The notes: generated from the letters alone by a model not told the origin. A DNA stretch of 63,447 bases from Lachnospiraceae bacterium (GCA_014804485.1 JAAUZT010000027.1:23333-86779); one strand, 5' to 3'; counted from the first letter of the stretch, positions 18,574-28,197 are shown. Made by a program: numbers and translations.

Positions 18574-20094
18574 CTAAATCATGTATTGAATGATATCCGA
18601 TTCACTTAGAGTTTCACTTCTTGGAAATTCCTTCTTGATCTCCCCGTCTTTCATGACGATCAAGCGGTCAGCCATTCCTATTAACTCCGTCATTTCCTCG
18701 GAAATGATAATGATGGACTTTCCTTCTTTTTTCATTCGATACATCAGTTGGTACATTGCCTGTTTTACACCGATGTCAACGCCTCTGGTCGGACAATCCA
18801 GAATCAGTATCTCGCTTCCTCTTCCGATCCATTTACCGAAAACAACCTTCTGTTTATTTCCGCCGGACAATGCAGATACATATTGATTCATTTCTGCACA
18901 TTTCACGCTCAAATCATTGATTTGCTTTTGTACATATTTCTTTTCTCTTCCGGGCAGAATCAGGAAATTATGTAATGCAAAGCGGTCTAATCCTCCGATT
19001 GCAATATTGTCGCGAATACTTGCATTTAAGCACAAAGACTCAACATCTCTGTCTTTTGCGGCATATCCGATCTGCTCTTTCATGGCATCCGCTTCACCTC
19101 TCAGCTCCCGGCCTCTTATCAGCACCCTGCCTGTCGCCGGCTTACATGCTCCGAACAAAACCTTGCCAAGTGTATGCATTCCACAGTGAGACAGTCCGCC
19201 GATCCCGAGTATTTCACCCTTATGGATCTGTAAATTAAAGTTCTTTAACTGATCTCCCAGATTCGCATCCTTTACTTCTAATACAACTTCATTGCCGTAG
19301 CTTCCTTCATAATCGCTACGATAATAATCACCTTGCATTTCCCGTCCTATCATGCTTGTTTTAATCAGTTCCTCATCAAACTCTTCCTTGGCGAAGGTTA
19401 TGATGATCTTGCCGTCCCTGAGCACCGTGAGCGAATCGCAGACATTCATGATTTCATCCAGATCATGGGAGATAAAGATTACTGCCTTGTTTTCTTCTTT
19501 CATCCGGTTCATAATCTTGTAGATGATGTCACGGCCGATCTGTGATAATGCCGTCGTCGTTTCGTCTACCACCAAAACTTCCGGATTCTTGATCATGATC
19601 TTTGCAATCTCAACCAATTTTCGATCCTGCATATCCAGACTCGCTGTAATCTGTCCTGCCTTAATGTGGGAGGCTCCGATTGCATCCAGCGCTTTCTGTG
19701 CTTCCTTCATCATGTCTTTTCTGTTAACTGTTCCCCATCTCTTCCCTTCACTTCCAAAATTCTTGAATCGATTGGTTTCACCAAGAAAGATGTTCTCTGC
19801 AACACTGATTCCCGGAACTGTTCCGTTTTCCTGTACGATCATGCCGATACCCTTTTCCAACGCCCAGAGCATAGAAACCGGTTCCCACTTCTCTCCCTTA
19901 TAGGCCATTTCTCCGCTATCAGCTTTCTGCATACCGGATATAATGGATGTTACGGTAGATTTCCCCGATCCGTTTTCGCCGATCAGTCCCTGAATCTCTC
20001 CGCGCCTTACTTCAATGCTGACATCATTCAGCGCAATTGTGGATCCGAACCGCTTATCCATATGCTTTACTTCAACAATGACTTCTTTTCCCAT
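18574..20094 (-). CDS. Sugar ABC transporter ATP-binding protein (RbsA/MglA type, two ATPase domains)
   Basis: 506 residues with two ABC cassettes in tandem. The N-terminal Walker A is GENGSGKST, Walker B is VLVVDETTTAL, and the signature LDMQDRKL is degenerate. The C-terminal half has LSGGNKQKV as its signature and ILILDCPTRGVDIG as its Walker B, while its Walker A region (GGLSHCGMHTLGKVLFG) is degenerate, as is usual for one half of this family. It powers import by the two permeases. Its start (ATG 20094) has GAAAGGA upstream, and a 30-codon leader ORF precedes it. Confidence 0.95.
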   Translation of the reverse strand: MGKEVIVEVKHMDKRFGSTIALNDVSIEVRRGEIQGLIGENGSGKSTVTSIISGMQKADSGEMAYKGEKWEPVSMLWALEKGIGMIVQENGTVPGISVAENIFLGETNRFKNFGSEGKRWGTVNRKDMMKEAQKALDAIGASHIKAGQITASLDMQDRKLVEIAKIMIKNPEVLVVDETTTALSQIGRDIIYKIMNRMKEENKAVIFISHDLDEIMNVCDSLTVLRDGKIIITFAKEEFDEELIKTSMIGREMQGDYYRSDYEGSYGNEVVLEVKDANLGDQLKNFNLQIHKGEILGIGGLSHCGMHTLGKVLFGACKPATGRVLIRGRELRGEADAMKEQIGYAAKDRDVESLCLNASIRDNIAIGGLDRFALHNFLILPGREKKYVQKQINDLSVKCAEMNQYVSALSGGNKQKVVFGKWIGRGSEILILDCPTRGVDIGVKQAMYQLMYRMKKEGKSIIIISEEMTELIGMADRLIVMKDGEIKKEFPRSETLSESDIIQYMI

Positions 20095-20115
20095 ATGCCC
20101 ATGTCCTTTCTTCTT

Positions 20116-20208
20116 TTATCGCTGTCCCATAAAGCCTACGATCTTCATGATATCTTCCTTAACACCGATCAATCGCTTTGAAGAATTCATCAATATTTTT
20201 TTCTTCAT
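20116..20208 (-). CDS. Possible 30-residue leader peptide of the rhamnoside operon
   Basis: An open frame of 30 codons (MKKKILMNSSKRLIGVKEDI..., ending GFMGQR) with a good ribosome binding site (AGGGAG, seven bases before ATG) directly downstream of the operon promoter and 21 bases before the ATPase start. Strongly basic N-terminus; no family recognised. It may be a translated leader, a small regulatory peptide or a fragment of a lost gene. Confidence 0.45.
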   Translation of the reverse strand: MKKKILMNSSKRLIGVKEDIMKIVGFMGQR

Positions 20209-20236
20209 GTTGGCTCTCCCTTTCTGTTATACTTAC

Positions 20237-20264
20237 ATTATAATTTGCTAGATTTCTTTTCCAA
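20237..20264 (-). promoter_or_regulatory. Promoter of the rhamnoside operon
   Basis: TATAAT (20237-20242) with a poor -35 box TTGGAA (20259-20264) at 16 bases. A weak -35 fits dependence on an activator, plausibly the divergent AraC protein. Confidence 0.65.
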
Positions 20265-20286
20265 TGGTTATAAAAAACCAGATTTA

Positions 20287-20315
20287 TTGACTATTTTTGA
20301 TATCAATGTTATAAT
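20287..20315 (+). promoter_or_regulatory. Promoter of the divergent araC-type regulator
   Basis: TTGACT (20287-20292), 17 bases, TATAAT (20310-20315) with TG at the extended -10 position. It lies back to back with the operon promoter, about 45 bases apart, leaving room for a shared regulator site. Confidence 0.7.
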
Positions 20316-20400
20316 CAGCATAATCAACTATCTTTTTTTGACATTTATAAATTCCTGGTGATTTTTATTATCATATCAATTTATAAGAGAGGAATTATTC

Positions 20401-21447
20401 ATGGATTATGAAACACTGAAGAGTGAAATATATAAACTGAATGAAGATGAAGTTTTTTATAGGAAATATTATTATGCCAGACAGCAGGAATATTCTCTTA
20501 ACAAATTCCTTACAGAGTTGGACATGTCGAAAGTATATGAAAAACATTATTTGATACCGGAAATACCGAACACGATTCCTCCCCGCTTTGAGGATTCATT
20601 TTATCTTGATGCGGACAAGCGTGCTTCTCTGATCACCCTGCGTCATAACAGATACAGTCCGGCAATTATACACGATCATACCTTTTTTGAATTGATTTAT
20701 GTCTATGAGGGAGTATGCGAGCAGGTGATCAGCAACAACAAGAAAAATCTGTCTATGGGTGATGTCTGCATTATTCCGCCTGGAATCAAACATTCTATCG
20801 GCGTATTTGACGACAGTATCGTTTTTAACTGTCTTATACGCAAAAGCACCCTGCATAATATCTTTTTTAACTTTTTGAACAATCCAAACATCCTATCCGC
20901 TTTCTTCATCAATAATATTTATTCCGAAAACGGAAATGATTATATCATTTTCCATACAGGTAATGATTATGAAATTCATCGCGGAGTAATATATATGTAT
21001 AAAGAATCTCTGGAGAAAACTCTCTATTGGGATCAGATGATTTCCTATATGCTGATGCTGATATTTGGAACATTGATTCGTAATTACGAAAAAAGCATTG
21101 AATTACCTACCTTTATGCAAAAGACAGATGTTCAACGCTTTGCTTTACTGCAATATGTTCAGGATAATTTCTCGACAATAACCCTAAATCAGGTCGCCGA
21201 AAAATTTCACTATACCCCAGAGTATACTTCCCGTTTGTTTAAGTCCACCACCGGAAGATCCTTTACGCAGATTCTGCAGCAGGTCCGTTTGGAGAGAGCC
21301 CAGGTACTGCTACAGGATACAAATCTTTCTGTTGCAAATATCGCCAATCAGATCGGCTATGAAACAACAGAACATTTTATCCGCATTTTTAAGAAACAAA
21401 TGCACATGACGCCGACCGAATATCGTAGGAAGGGGATTGTTATTTGA
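20401..21447 (+). CDS. AraC family transcriptional regulator of the rhamnoside operon
   Basis: 348 residues. The N-terminal half has a cupin-type sensor (HDHTFFELIYVYEGVCEQVI, then GDVCIIPPGIKHSI). The C-terminal 100 residues are an AraC double helix-turn-helix (LNQVAEKFHYTPEYTSRLFK, then NIANQIGYETTEHFIRIFKK, ending MTPTEYRRKG). It should bind a sugar and activate the divergent operon that starts at 20208. GAGAGGA lies ahead of the ATG. The ligand is not determinable from sequence; context suggests rhamnose or a rhamnoside. Confidence 0.93.
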   Translation: MDYETLKSEIYKLNEDEVFYRKYYYARQQEYSLNKFLTELDMSKVYEKHYLIPEIPNTIPPRFEDSFYLDADKRASLITLRHNRYSPAIIHDHTFFELIYVYEGVCEQVISNNKKNLSMGDVCIIPPGIKHSIGVFDDSIVFNCLIRKSTLHNIFFNFLNNPNILSAFFINNIYSENGNDYIIFHTGNDYEIHRGVIYMYKESLEKTLYWDQMISYMLMLIFGTLIRNYEKSIELPTFMQKTDVQRFALLQYVQDNFSTITLNQVAEKFHYTPEYTSRLFKSTTGRSFTQILQQVRLERAQVLLQDTNLSVANIANQIGYETTEHFIRIFKKQMHMTPTEYRRKGIVI

Positions 21448-21489
21448 TCTTTGGCTGCAGCACAATAGCAGCAGATTAACAAACATTTC

Positions 21490-22167
21490 TCATGCCTGAA
21501 TCATCCCGCCATGAAAATAGCACTCATAGATCCGCTCTTCCATATAGAAAATTTCCTCATAACCCTGATACCATGTGAATTCGCCTTCAGTCTTGCAATG
21601 ATAGCGGTATTCCCCGTTGGTATAAATATCCGGTCCGCGGAAAGGCCGCTCCATCGGGACATGACTCAGCACTTCTTTCAGAAAATCTCCGCTGAAATGT
21701 TCCCCGATCACCCTGCCGACATAATTCATACTCCAAACCGGTTCTCCATGATGCCATACCGCTTCCTCTCCCGCAAATTTTTCTCCGCCCAGATAAGTAT
21801 CGTAATATGAATATTCTTTTTCTTCATAGCAGAAGTCATGGGACTGCGATCTTGATGCCTTGACCTCGTGCGCTTTCCCTGCATAAGTATTTTTCTTTGC
21901 GCGGATAAGGAAGGGAATGATCTCAGCATAATCTAACTCCGTCTTCGCACTCAGGGTAATGTTGCACTCATCGTCTTCCTTAACCATACGATCGATCGTT
22001 ATGCCATACAATTCACTTAACAGAATCAGTCCGCTTACCTCCGGTACCGCCTGACCAGTCTCCCATTTGCTGACGGTCTGCCTTGCAATGCCAAGTTTAT
22101 CTGCTAGTTCTTCCTGCGAGAGACCGTTTTGTTTTCTCAGTATTTGTAATTTTTCGTGTAATTGCAT
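21490..22167 (-). CDS. XRE family regulator with a C-terminal DUF5680 domain
   Basis: 225 residues. An N-terminal Cro/C1 helix-turn-helix (LRKQNGLSQEELADKLGIAR, QTVSKWETGQAVPEVSGL) is followed by a C-terminal domain rich in aromatics and glycines (FLIRAKKNTYAGK, YYDTYLGGEKFAGEEAVWH, WSMNYVGRVIG, YECYFHGGMIQ) that matches what is annotated as DUF5680. The role is unknown; such proteins are thought to be ligand-sensing regulators. Start at 22167 (MQLHEKL) follows AAGGAG; the longer frame to 22224 lacks a site. Monocistronic. Confidence 0.85.
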   Translation of the reverse strand: MQLHEKLQILRKQNGLSQEELADKLGIARQTVSKWETGQAVPEVSGLILLSELYGITIDRMVKEDDECNITLSAKTELDYAEIIPFLIRAKKNTYAGKAHEVKASRSQSHDFCYEEKEYSYYDTYLGGEKFAGEEAVWHHGEPVWSMNYVGRVIGEHFSGDFLKEVLSHVPMERPFRGPDIYTNGEYRYHCKTEGEFTWYQGYEEIFYMEERIYECYFHGGMIQA

Positions 22168-22369
22168 GTCGGTATTCCTGCTCCTTCCTTTTTTATTGTG
22201 ATATCCAATAAATATAACATACATGATTATTCAACGGAAAACCACCACTTATGGATGGCAAAAATGTCATATCAAGTTTACACAAAATATAATAATCCTG
22301 TTTTTGTGCAAAATATTAATTCTAATAATCTTGAATATGCGTTATAACGCAATCATCAATATTCTTATT

Positions 22370-23719
22370 TTAGGATAGGAATAAAAGTTTCATTTCCCGA
22401 CTTACTTTCGCAAAATATATCAAATTGATCACGATACCAAATATCGTTGCACAGGGCGCTGCTAAGCCGATCATGGTAAGACTTGCATCCGGCTGGATAC
22501 TCATGAAATAGGACATGGGCAGACGCACGATAAAGGTCTGGGCAATGCCCTGCAGCATCACGAATAATGTCTTGGAATGTCCATTGTAGTAACCGATAAA
22601 ACTGAATAGGATTGCTGTAACTACCGCCTCTGGGGCAAAGCCTTTTAAATACTGTGCCGCACGGGCAATGACCGCCGCATCGCTTGAGAAAACTGCGGCA
22701 AGCAGATCTCCTCGGGCAAATGATAAGGCCGCGATAAAAATACCGATGCTGCATCCCACAAGCATGCCTGTGACCATGGCTTTTCTGGCACGTTTCTCCT
22801 GCCCCGCACCCACATTCTGGGCGACAAAAGAGGCCATGGACTGCATAAGCGCACCCGGTATCAGCATAATAAAACTCACGATCTTATTCGCCACGCCGTA
22901 TCCCGAAGAAGCGTCCAGTCCCAGACTATTGATAAAGGCGCATAACGCCAGAAAAGAAAACTGCGTCAAAATTTCTTGAAATGCGATGGGTGTTCCCACC
23001 CGTATAAACTTTTTAATTTCAGGATTACAGCGGATATATTCCTTTTTCATACCAAAGGGCGGCTTCCGCTTTTTGATGATCATAATAGATAATATAACGC
23101 TGACCGCCTGTGCCATAACGGTCGCAAGGGCAGCACCTGCCACATTCCATTTAAATACCGCAATAAACAGCAGGTCTCCCACAATATTCACGACACACGC
23201 GATGCCCACAAAGATCAGGGGCATATTGGAATCACCGATTCCCCTGGAGATACTGCTGATCACGTTATATGCAATGATAAAGAAAATTCCCCCGCCGCAA
23301 ATGCGGACATACAGCACCGTCAGATCCAACGCTTCCTCCGGCGCCTGCATAAGGAGCGCAAGCGGTCTTGCAAGTACCAGCATGGCCACCGCAATGATAC
23401 ATGCCAATATCAGAAACAGCCAGATCGCACCGCCTACAACCTGTCCCACTTTCTCAGACTTCTTTTCTCCCATATACTGTCCCATGACAACCGTAACTCC
23501 CATGGTAAGCCCGGTAATGGTGAAGGTAATCAGGTTCACAATATTGCTTCCGGTAGATACGCCCGAAATTCCGGCAGTTGTTCCAAACCGCCCAACCACA
23601 AGGATATCTACCGCCCCATACATTGCCTGCAGGATCAGTGCACCTAAAATCGGAATCATAAAACGTAACAATTTGGAAATTATGCTTCCCTGTGTAAAAT
23701 CATTCTTGTTTTCTGTCAT
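22370..23719 (-). CDS. MATE family multidrug/cation antiporter
   Basis: 449 residues, about twelve membrane helices, typical length for the family. The N-terminal QGSIISKLLRFMIPILGALI and MYGAVDILVVGRFGTTAGIS segments are the family signature, repeated with variation in the second half (VGTPIAFQEILTQFSFLALC). It should export drugs or metabolites using Na+ or H+. The frame extends upstream to a TTG at 23779, but that part reads as a MarR-like remnant; ATG 23719 gives the usual length, with GGAG rather far upstream, so the exact start (23719 or 23737) is uncertain. Confidence 0.9.
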   Translation of the reverse strand: MTENKNDFTQGSIISKLLRFMIPILGALILQAMYGAVDILVVGRFGTTAGISGVSTGSNIVNLITFTITGLTMGVTVVMGQYMGEKKSEKVGQVVGGAIWLFLILACIIAVAMLVLARPLALLMQAPEEALDLTVLYVRICGGGIFFIIAYNVISSISRGIGDSNMPLIFVGIACVVNIVGDLLFIAVFKWNVAGAALATVMAQAVSVILSIMIIKKRKPPFGMKKEYIRCNPEIKKFIRVGTPIAFQEILTQFSFLALCAFINSLGLDASSGYGVANKIVSFIMLIPGALMQSMASFVAQNVGAGQEKRARKAMVTGMLVGCSIGIFIAALSFARGDLLAAVFSSDAAVIARAAQYLKGFAPEAVVTAILFSFIGYYNGHSKTLFVMLQGIAQTFIVRLPMSYFMSIQPDASLTMIGLAAPCATIFGIVINLIYFAKVSREMKLLFLS

Positions 23720-23728
23720 ATTATCACT

Positions 23729-23779
23729 ATTCTCCATTCGGGATACGATTCCAGCGATTGTGGTCTGGGAAATGTTCAA
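23729..23779 (-). pseudogene. Possible remnant of a MarR-type regulator upstream of the MATE gene
   Basis: In frame with the MATE gene, NISQTTIAGIVSRMENSD reads like the recognition helix of MarR family regulators (usual form: SQPTVAGIVKRLEKNG). No upstream MarR part is present: a stop codon and the promoter lie directly before it. MarR-MATE pairs are a common arrangement, so this may be the scar of a deletion. Confidence 0.35.
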
Positions 23780-23814
23780 ATTATTTCATCTCCGCAAGCT
23801 GTAGCCCGCTACAT

Positions 23815-23843
23815 ATTCTAGCCTTTGAAGCATCCCATGTCAA
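23815..23843 (-). promoter_or_regulatory. Promoter of the MATE gene
   Basis: TTGACA (23838-23843) and TAGAAT (23815-23820) with exactly 17 bases between. Confidence 0.75.
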
Positions 23844-23985
23844 CAAATTGATGGTTTTGTGTTTCTTCTCCCCTGCTTTGTTGTTTATAGAGATTCAATT
23901 ATAACAAAATTTCATGACATATGGTTTGGCGTTTTGATACTTATACAGTCCTACAGACCCATTTACTGACTACCACCATAAACAA

Positions 23986-26900
23986 TTATGTAGTGTATCT
24001 ATTTTGCTTTGCCTGCTCTACTCTTTTCACCCTTTTTGTATGCTTTAGCCAAGTTACATATTTATCAACGGTTGTCTCTTCAATCCGGCTGGCCAAACGA
24101 ATCGTCAGATTTTCCAGTTCCCGCTCTATATCAACATATACACGCGGTACTTCCGATTCCATATTACATTTAGCAGCGGAACATTCCGCAGAGTCCGTGT
24201 ATATGACCCTGACTTCTCCTTCATATTTATAGTCCGCATCTTTGAACAGGAAACGTATTTCATTGATTCTGTCCGCTGCAAACGCACGAATAACTGCTAT
24301 GCTCTCATCAACAACATGTTCCTTCTTCTTCTCTTCCAGATAATCATCCAGCTCTTTCCAACGCCGATTAATTTGCTGCAAAATCCGAAACAAGTCATTA
24401 TAACAAATTGCCTCTGTTCCACAGCCCTGCGCATGTCCCATAGTGTGAAAAGTCTCAAAATCCTCTTCCTCATATTTGTTATTACATTTGTTATTATATC
24501 TCTTATATAATTTTTCAAACTGTGAGCCAATATACTGGACAATATATAAAGGGTAATCCTGATCCGTATATCTGGAAAGCGTATAGTCACGCAACGCTTT
24601 GGGCAGATACGGTATCCCATTAATATCAAAAAAGCCTTCTCCGAACTCAATATTGCATCCTGACTCTTTTTCCGAATATCCGTTCCACATAGCAAAGCTG
24701 TCTGCTTTTACCGATAGTGAACCGATGTAAACATTACTTCCACTGGGAAGTAAATCCTCTCGTGACCGGCTGATCTCTGGAAAATATTTTTCCACAAACG
24801 GAGATTGCATTGGATCTTTCATAGATGCAATATCTTTCGAAATAAGAGCCATACTCTTTAAGAAAATTTTTCCTTCAAAGACATCGTTCATGTATCCGCA
24901 ATTATTGATCCGAAAGCGAGGTGCTGTATCCGTTTGGGCCTGCCTGCTTCCCTCTGATTTTCTTTGTTCCGAATCTTTTATATCCGGGTATTCCGCCTGC
25001 ACCACAGAGAAATCCTCTTTTCGAGGTTCTCCAGTCAGCATTTTCTTCAAGGTTTCCATGCTCGTATAATGAACCAAATGCTGGGTACGATTTTTATCTT
25101 TTATATTAAAACAGCAATCCTCTTTAAGAGCCTTTATAGGCTTATACATGGCCAGAAGAAGTGCGCATAATTTCCCTCTCTGTACAGCAGTAAAGAACCG
25201 GAATTTACCGTTATTCCGCAAAGTATTAAAGACTCCGGCCCCACGTTCTTCATAAATAGTAATATAACCAAATGAACGATATAATTGGTCTTGCAGGCGT
25301 TTGGCTTTGGCCCACTCTTCTTTATCCATCCTTGTTTCTTTTATCATTTTGTTATTATTTAGCAGCCATTCAGCCAGTGCAATCGCAGCTTTTAGTGAGA
25401 TTTTATAATTTGCAGGAAAATGAAGAAGAATCCTCTTCAAGCTTCGGCTGCTCATCGTCAAATATTCTAATTGCTGCCAAGTTATCTCAGAGTCCTGACC
25501 CAATACTTCTCTTACATTACCTTGCCGTTCTGATTCTTTCAATTCTTTGTTCTTTTTTTCGATACTCGCTCGATTAGACGTATATAGCTTTTGCAGCTTG
25601 GTCAAGCTGATGATATAGACAGATATACGCTCAACTTCGTTTCTATATCTGGCTTTATTTCCCATACCATGCTCATCCATCAGATCATATCGTGAGGAAA
25701 AAGCTTCCTCGAACCTACATGCTTTTTTAAAATACGGAAAAGCCTTCAAAAGCGCCTGATTTTGTATATCCAAACCATCTGGTTTAGATATATTCTGGCA
25801 TATATTAACTTGCTCATCCGTGATCGGTTCCGCTCCAGGTTCTATTCCTATGCAAAGCGTATAATATCCTTTCAAGAGGTTCGTTTCGGGATTCCATTCG
25901 TATCGGTCAGCTTCTTTCCCATTGTCCTGACCAGAGAAATGAGTGTCCATATAACAGAAAATTTTCCTTGCTGTTTCAATTTTCTTTTTTATCTCGGACA
26001 TTTTCCTGTTTTTTTCATCATTGATAGAAAAAATACAACTTGATGCATAATTGTTCAATCCCATAATGCGGCGCTGTCTCTTTACTTGGTGCAAGCCAAA
26101 ATCCGGTTCCTCGTCAAGTTTTCCTCCATCACCATACAGCCCTTTATAAATTTTAATGGCTTCTATGTAATCGCCCCGTTGCATACAACAATACCCCAAG
26201 TCAATTTCAACCCGGGCATCCGTTTCTGCGTCCGAACTCCATTCTACTCCTTGGCTTTTTCTGCTTTTTTTTGCATCCGCCAGTGTAGCATGCAATTCTT
26301 TCAGTATTTTCTCTGCTTTGGCAAATTCCGCCTGTGACATATAACAGTTGGCGAGTAAATATCTGGTCTTTAATCCAAGGCTTCCCAAGCGAATGTACTG
26401 CATCTCCTTCTGATTTTGTTCCAATAGGTCCGTAAAAATCCCGATTGCTTCCTTATATTTTTCAGAGCGCAAAGCCATAAGCCCTTTCATGAATTGAAGC
26501 TGACAGTTTGATTCATCTATCTCAAAGGAAAATTTCTCGCTCCTGACCTTACTCTTAATACTGTCTAACAGTCTAGGTTCCTGTTTATATAAACAGTGCC
26601 ATTTTATCACTTCCGCCTTAGATTTCAAATGCCCTTTTTCAGCAAATTCGGTCAGTTTATCTATTAAGTCTGAAAGACTGGCAACATCTTCATTTAAATC
26701 CCTAAGTTTCAATTGATATTCATTTTCACCTATTTTTATTGTAATCCGTTTCAGGGGCAGTTCTTTACTGCTGGCAACATCTTGAAACTTAATATATTTT
26801 CTAAGACTGCTTGAGATTGTAATGATGGCATCAATATTATGCCCCGGTGTATATCCCCCTCGCTTATCCACTTCAAACGACCATTGATCGGCAATGATAG

Positions 26901-28059
26901 CTATCGCTATTGCGGCTTTATAGTTTTCCACACAATGCCGATCGCGCTGAATTCTGGCAAATTCAAGCAAAACCAGCAGAAAATATCTCCTCCTGTCATA
27001 TTCATCCAAGGCATCATATTTTTCAAATAATTCCCTCTTTAATCCCGAAAGACTGGCATCGTTTTCCAACATCTGCTCATCTTCTATATTCAGACAATTC
27101 TTTCTTTCCGAAATAACTTTGTCTGCCATTTCAAGCCATAACTGTAAGCCTTCTTTTTTATTCAGATCCTTCTGTATCTGAAACTCCGAATCCTTTGCCT
27201 GTAATCTGCTTTCCAGACAACTATATAAAAGCAATATCTCCCTTTCGGAAGTATCTATCTGATATTTCCTTCTATGGATTTTTGCAATATTAATGATTGC
27301 ATCCATCCATATTAGAGCATATTGCCTTTTTTGTTCCAAATTACTAACATGCCCATACTCTTCTTCCGTTCGGCACCTTACCTGCTCAAATTCATCAAGC
27401 GCAGCATCAAAATCACTTCTGCGGTTTTTACGTGCATAATCGCGATAATATTTCGCTAGGTTTAGTTTGATCAGTCGAAGATATAAATCAGCTTGTACCT
27501 TCTTATCCGATTCAGCGGAATCCCTTAGTGTAGCAACCAAATTCTTCCCATGCCAGAGAATCTCAATTCCTTTGGCCGCCCAGCTATCTGAAGCCTCTAA
27601 ATCAAAATTCTCATAATAGCACAGCGAAATTCTCAGGCAAAGATTTCCTCTCACCAGATGATACAATACCAACATCATTGATATCTCATATTGCCGCTCT
27701 GAATGTTTGTTATCTTTAAATTTATTGTATAACATTTCTTTGTTATCCATAGTAAATAATTTATATTGCCGCTCAATAACATCCCACAATTTCTCCAACC
27801 CTTGAAGCCGTAAATGCTCGTCTTTTTTAGAGTCGGACTTCTTCTTACCGGAACCAGGAGCATCCTTTTTTGTTGCTTTCACAAGAACTTCTAACAGTTT
27901 ATCATTTTGTTCAAACCGTTTGTCAGAAATAATATCCGCTACATCATAATATACTTTTAAAGCCTTATCATCCTTTGGGGCAGACCTCCGATTCACATAT
28001 TCTTTCAGTGGATCAGCCAGCTCAAAACTTTCATCATAACTGAAGAAAAAATGCTTCAT
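23986..28059 (-). CDS. Large helical-repeat (TPR-like) protein with C-terminal DUF2971 domain
   Basis: 1357 residues, no signal peptide or membrane helix. After a lysine-rich N-terminal region (KKDAPGSGKKKSDSKKDE near 70-88), residues about 130-960 are alpha-helical with TPR-like units (e.g. LMALRSEKYKEAIGIFTDLLEQ; EIDLGYCCMQRGDYIEAIKI). Residues about 1000-1340 carry the DUF2971 landmarks in order: LVHYTS, YMNDVFEG, SFAMWNGYSEKESGCNIEF, YIVQYIG and YEGEVRVIYTD. DUF2971 has no established activity that I can name with certainty. It follows a kinase cluster and a 58-residue gene but seems to have its own extended -10 promoter. ATG 28059 is preferred to GTG 28071, which touches the AAAGGAG site. 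Candidate effector or sensor of an accessory system. Confidence 0.85.
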   Translation of the reverse strand: MKHFFFSYDESFELADPLKEYVNRRSAPKDDKALKVYYDVADIISDKRFEQNDKLLEVLVKATKKDAPGSGKKKSDSKKDEHLRLQGLEKLWDVIERQYKLFTMDNKEMLYNKFKDNKHSERQYEISMMLVLYHLVRGNLCLRISLCYYENFDLEASDSWAAKGIEILWHGKNLVATLRDSAESDKKVQADLYLRLIKLNLAKYYRDYARKNRRSDFDAALDEFEQVRCRTEEEYGHVSNLEQKRQYALIWMDAIINIAKIHRRKYQIDTSEREILLLYSCLESRLQAKDSEFQIQKDLNKKEGLQLWLEMADKVISERKNCLNIEDEQMLENDASLSGLKRELFEKYDALDEYDRRRYFLLVLLEFARIQRDRHCVENYKAAIAIAIIADQWSFEVDKRGGYTPGHNIDAIITISSSLRKYIKFQDVASSKELPLKRITIKIGENEYQLKLRDLNEDVASLSDLIDKLTEFAEKGHLKSKAEVIKWHCLYKQEPRLLDSIKSKVRSEKFSFEIDESNCQLQFMKGLMALRSEKYKEAIGIFTDLLEQNQKEMQYIRLGSLGLKTRYLLANCYMSQAEFAKAEKILKELHATLADAKKSRKSQGVEWSSDAETDARVEIDLGYCCMQRGDYIEAIKIYKGLYGDGGKLDEEPDFGLHQVKRQRRIMGLNNYASSCIFSINDEKNRKMSEIKKKIETARKIFCYMDTHFSGQDNGKEADRYEWNPETNLLKGYYTLCIGIEPGAEPITDEQVNICQNISKPDGLDIQNQALLKAFPYFKKACRFEEAFSSRYDLMDEHGMGNKARYRNEVERISVYIISLTKLQKLYTSNRASIEKKNKELKESERQGNVREVLGQDSEITWQQLEYLTMSSRSLKRILLHFPANYKISLKAAIALAEWLLNNNKMIKETRMDKEEWAKAKRLQDQLYRSFGYITIYEERGAGVFNTLRNNGKFRFFTAVQRGKLCALLLAMYKPIKALKEDCCFNIKDKNRTQHLVHYTSMETLKKMLTGEPRKEDFSVVQAEYPDIKDSEQRKSEGSRQAQTDTAPRFRINNCGYMNDVFEGKIFLKSMALISKDIASMKDPMQSPFVEKYFPEISRSREDLLPSGSNVYIGSLSVKADSFAMWNGYSEKESGCNIEFGEGFFDINGIPYLPKALRDYTLSRYTDQDYPLYIVQYIGSQFEKLYKRYNNKCNNKYEEEDFETFHTMGHAQGCGTEAICYNDLFRILQQINRRWKELDDYLEEKKKEHVVDESIAVIRAFAADRINEIRFLFKDADYKYEGEVRVIYTDSAECSAAKCNMESEVPRVYVDIERELENLTIRLASRIEETTVDKYVTWLKHTKRVKRVEQAKQNRYTT

Positions 28060-28092
28060 ATGAATGTTCACTCCTTTCGTACCTCTGAACCT

Positions 28093-28101
28093 ATTGTATC
28101 A
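28093..28101 (-). promoter_or_regulatory. Extended -10 promoter for the DUF2971 gene
   Basis: TGATACAAT, an extended -10 element 25 bases before the ribosome binding site; no good -35 box. Confidence 0.5.
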
Positions 28102-28144
28102 CATTACAAATGTAGATGCATAAGGAAACAGATTAGAATAAATC

Positions 28145-28185
28145 AAAAAAAGTATCTAAAAGAGGATGTCGCCTGACACCCTCTT
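28145..28185 (-). terminator. Rho-independent terminator after the 58-residue gene
   Basis: 11-bp stem (AAGAGGGTGTC paired with GACATCCTCTT, one G-U) with a four-base loop, followed after eight bases by seven T's on the minus strand. Confidence 0.65.
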
Positions 28186-28197
28186 ACCTGATAACTT

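Noticed and set aside
23986..28059. Interpretation of the 1357-residue protein as an STAND/Avs-type defence NTPase
   Set aside because: No Walker A or B motif is visible; the N-terminal and middle parts are helical repeats only.
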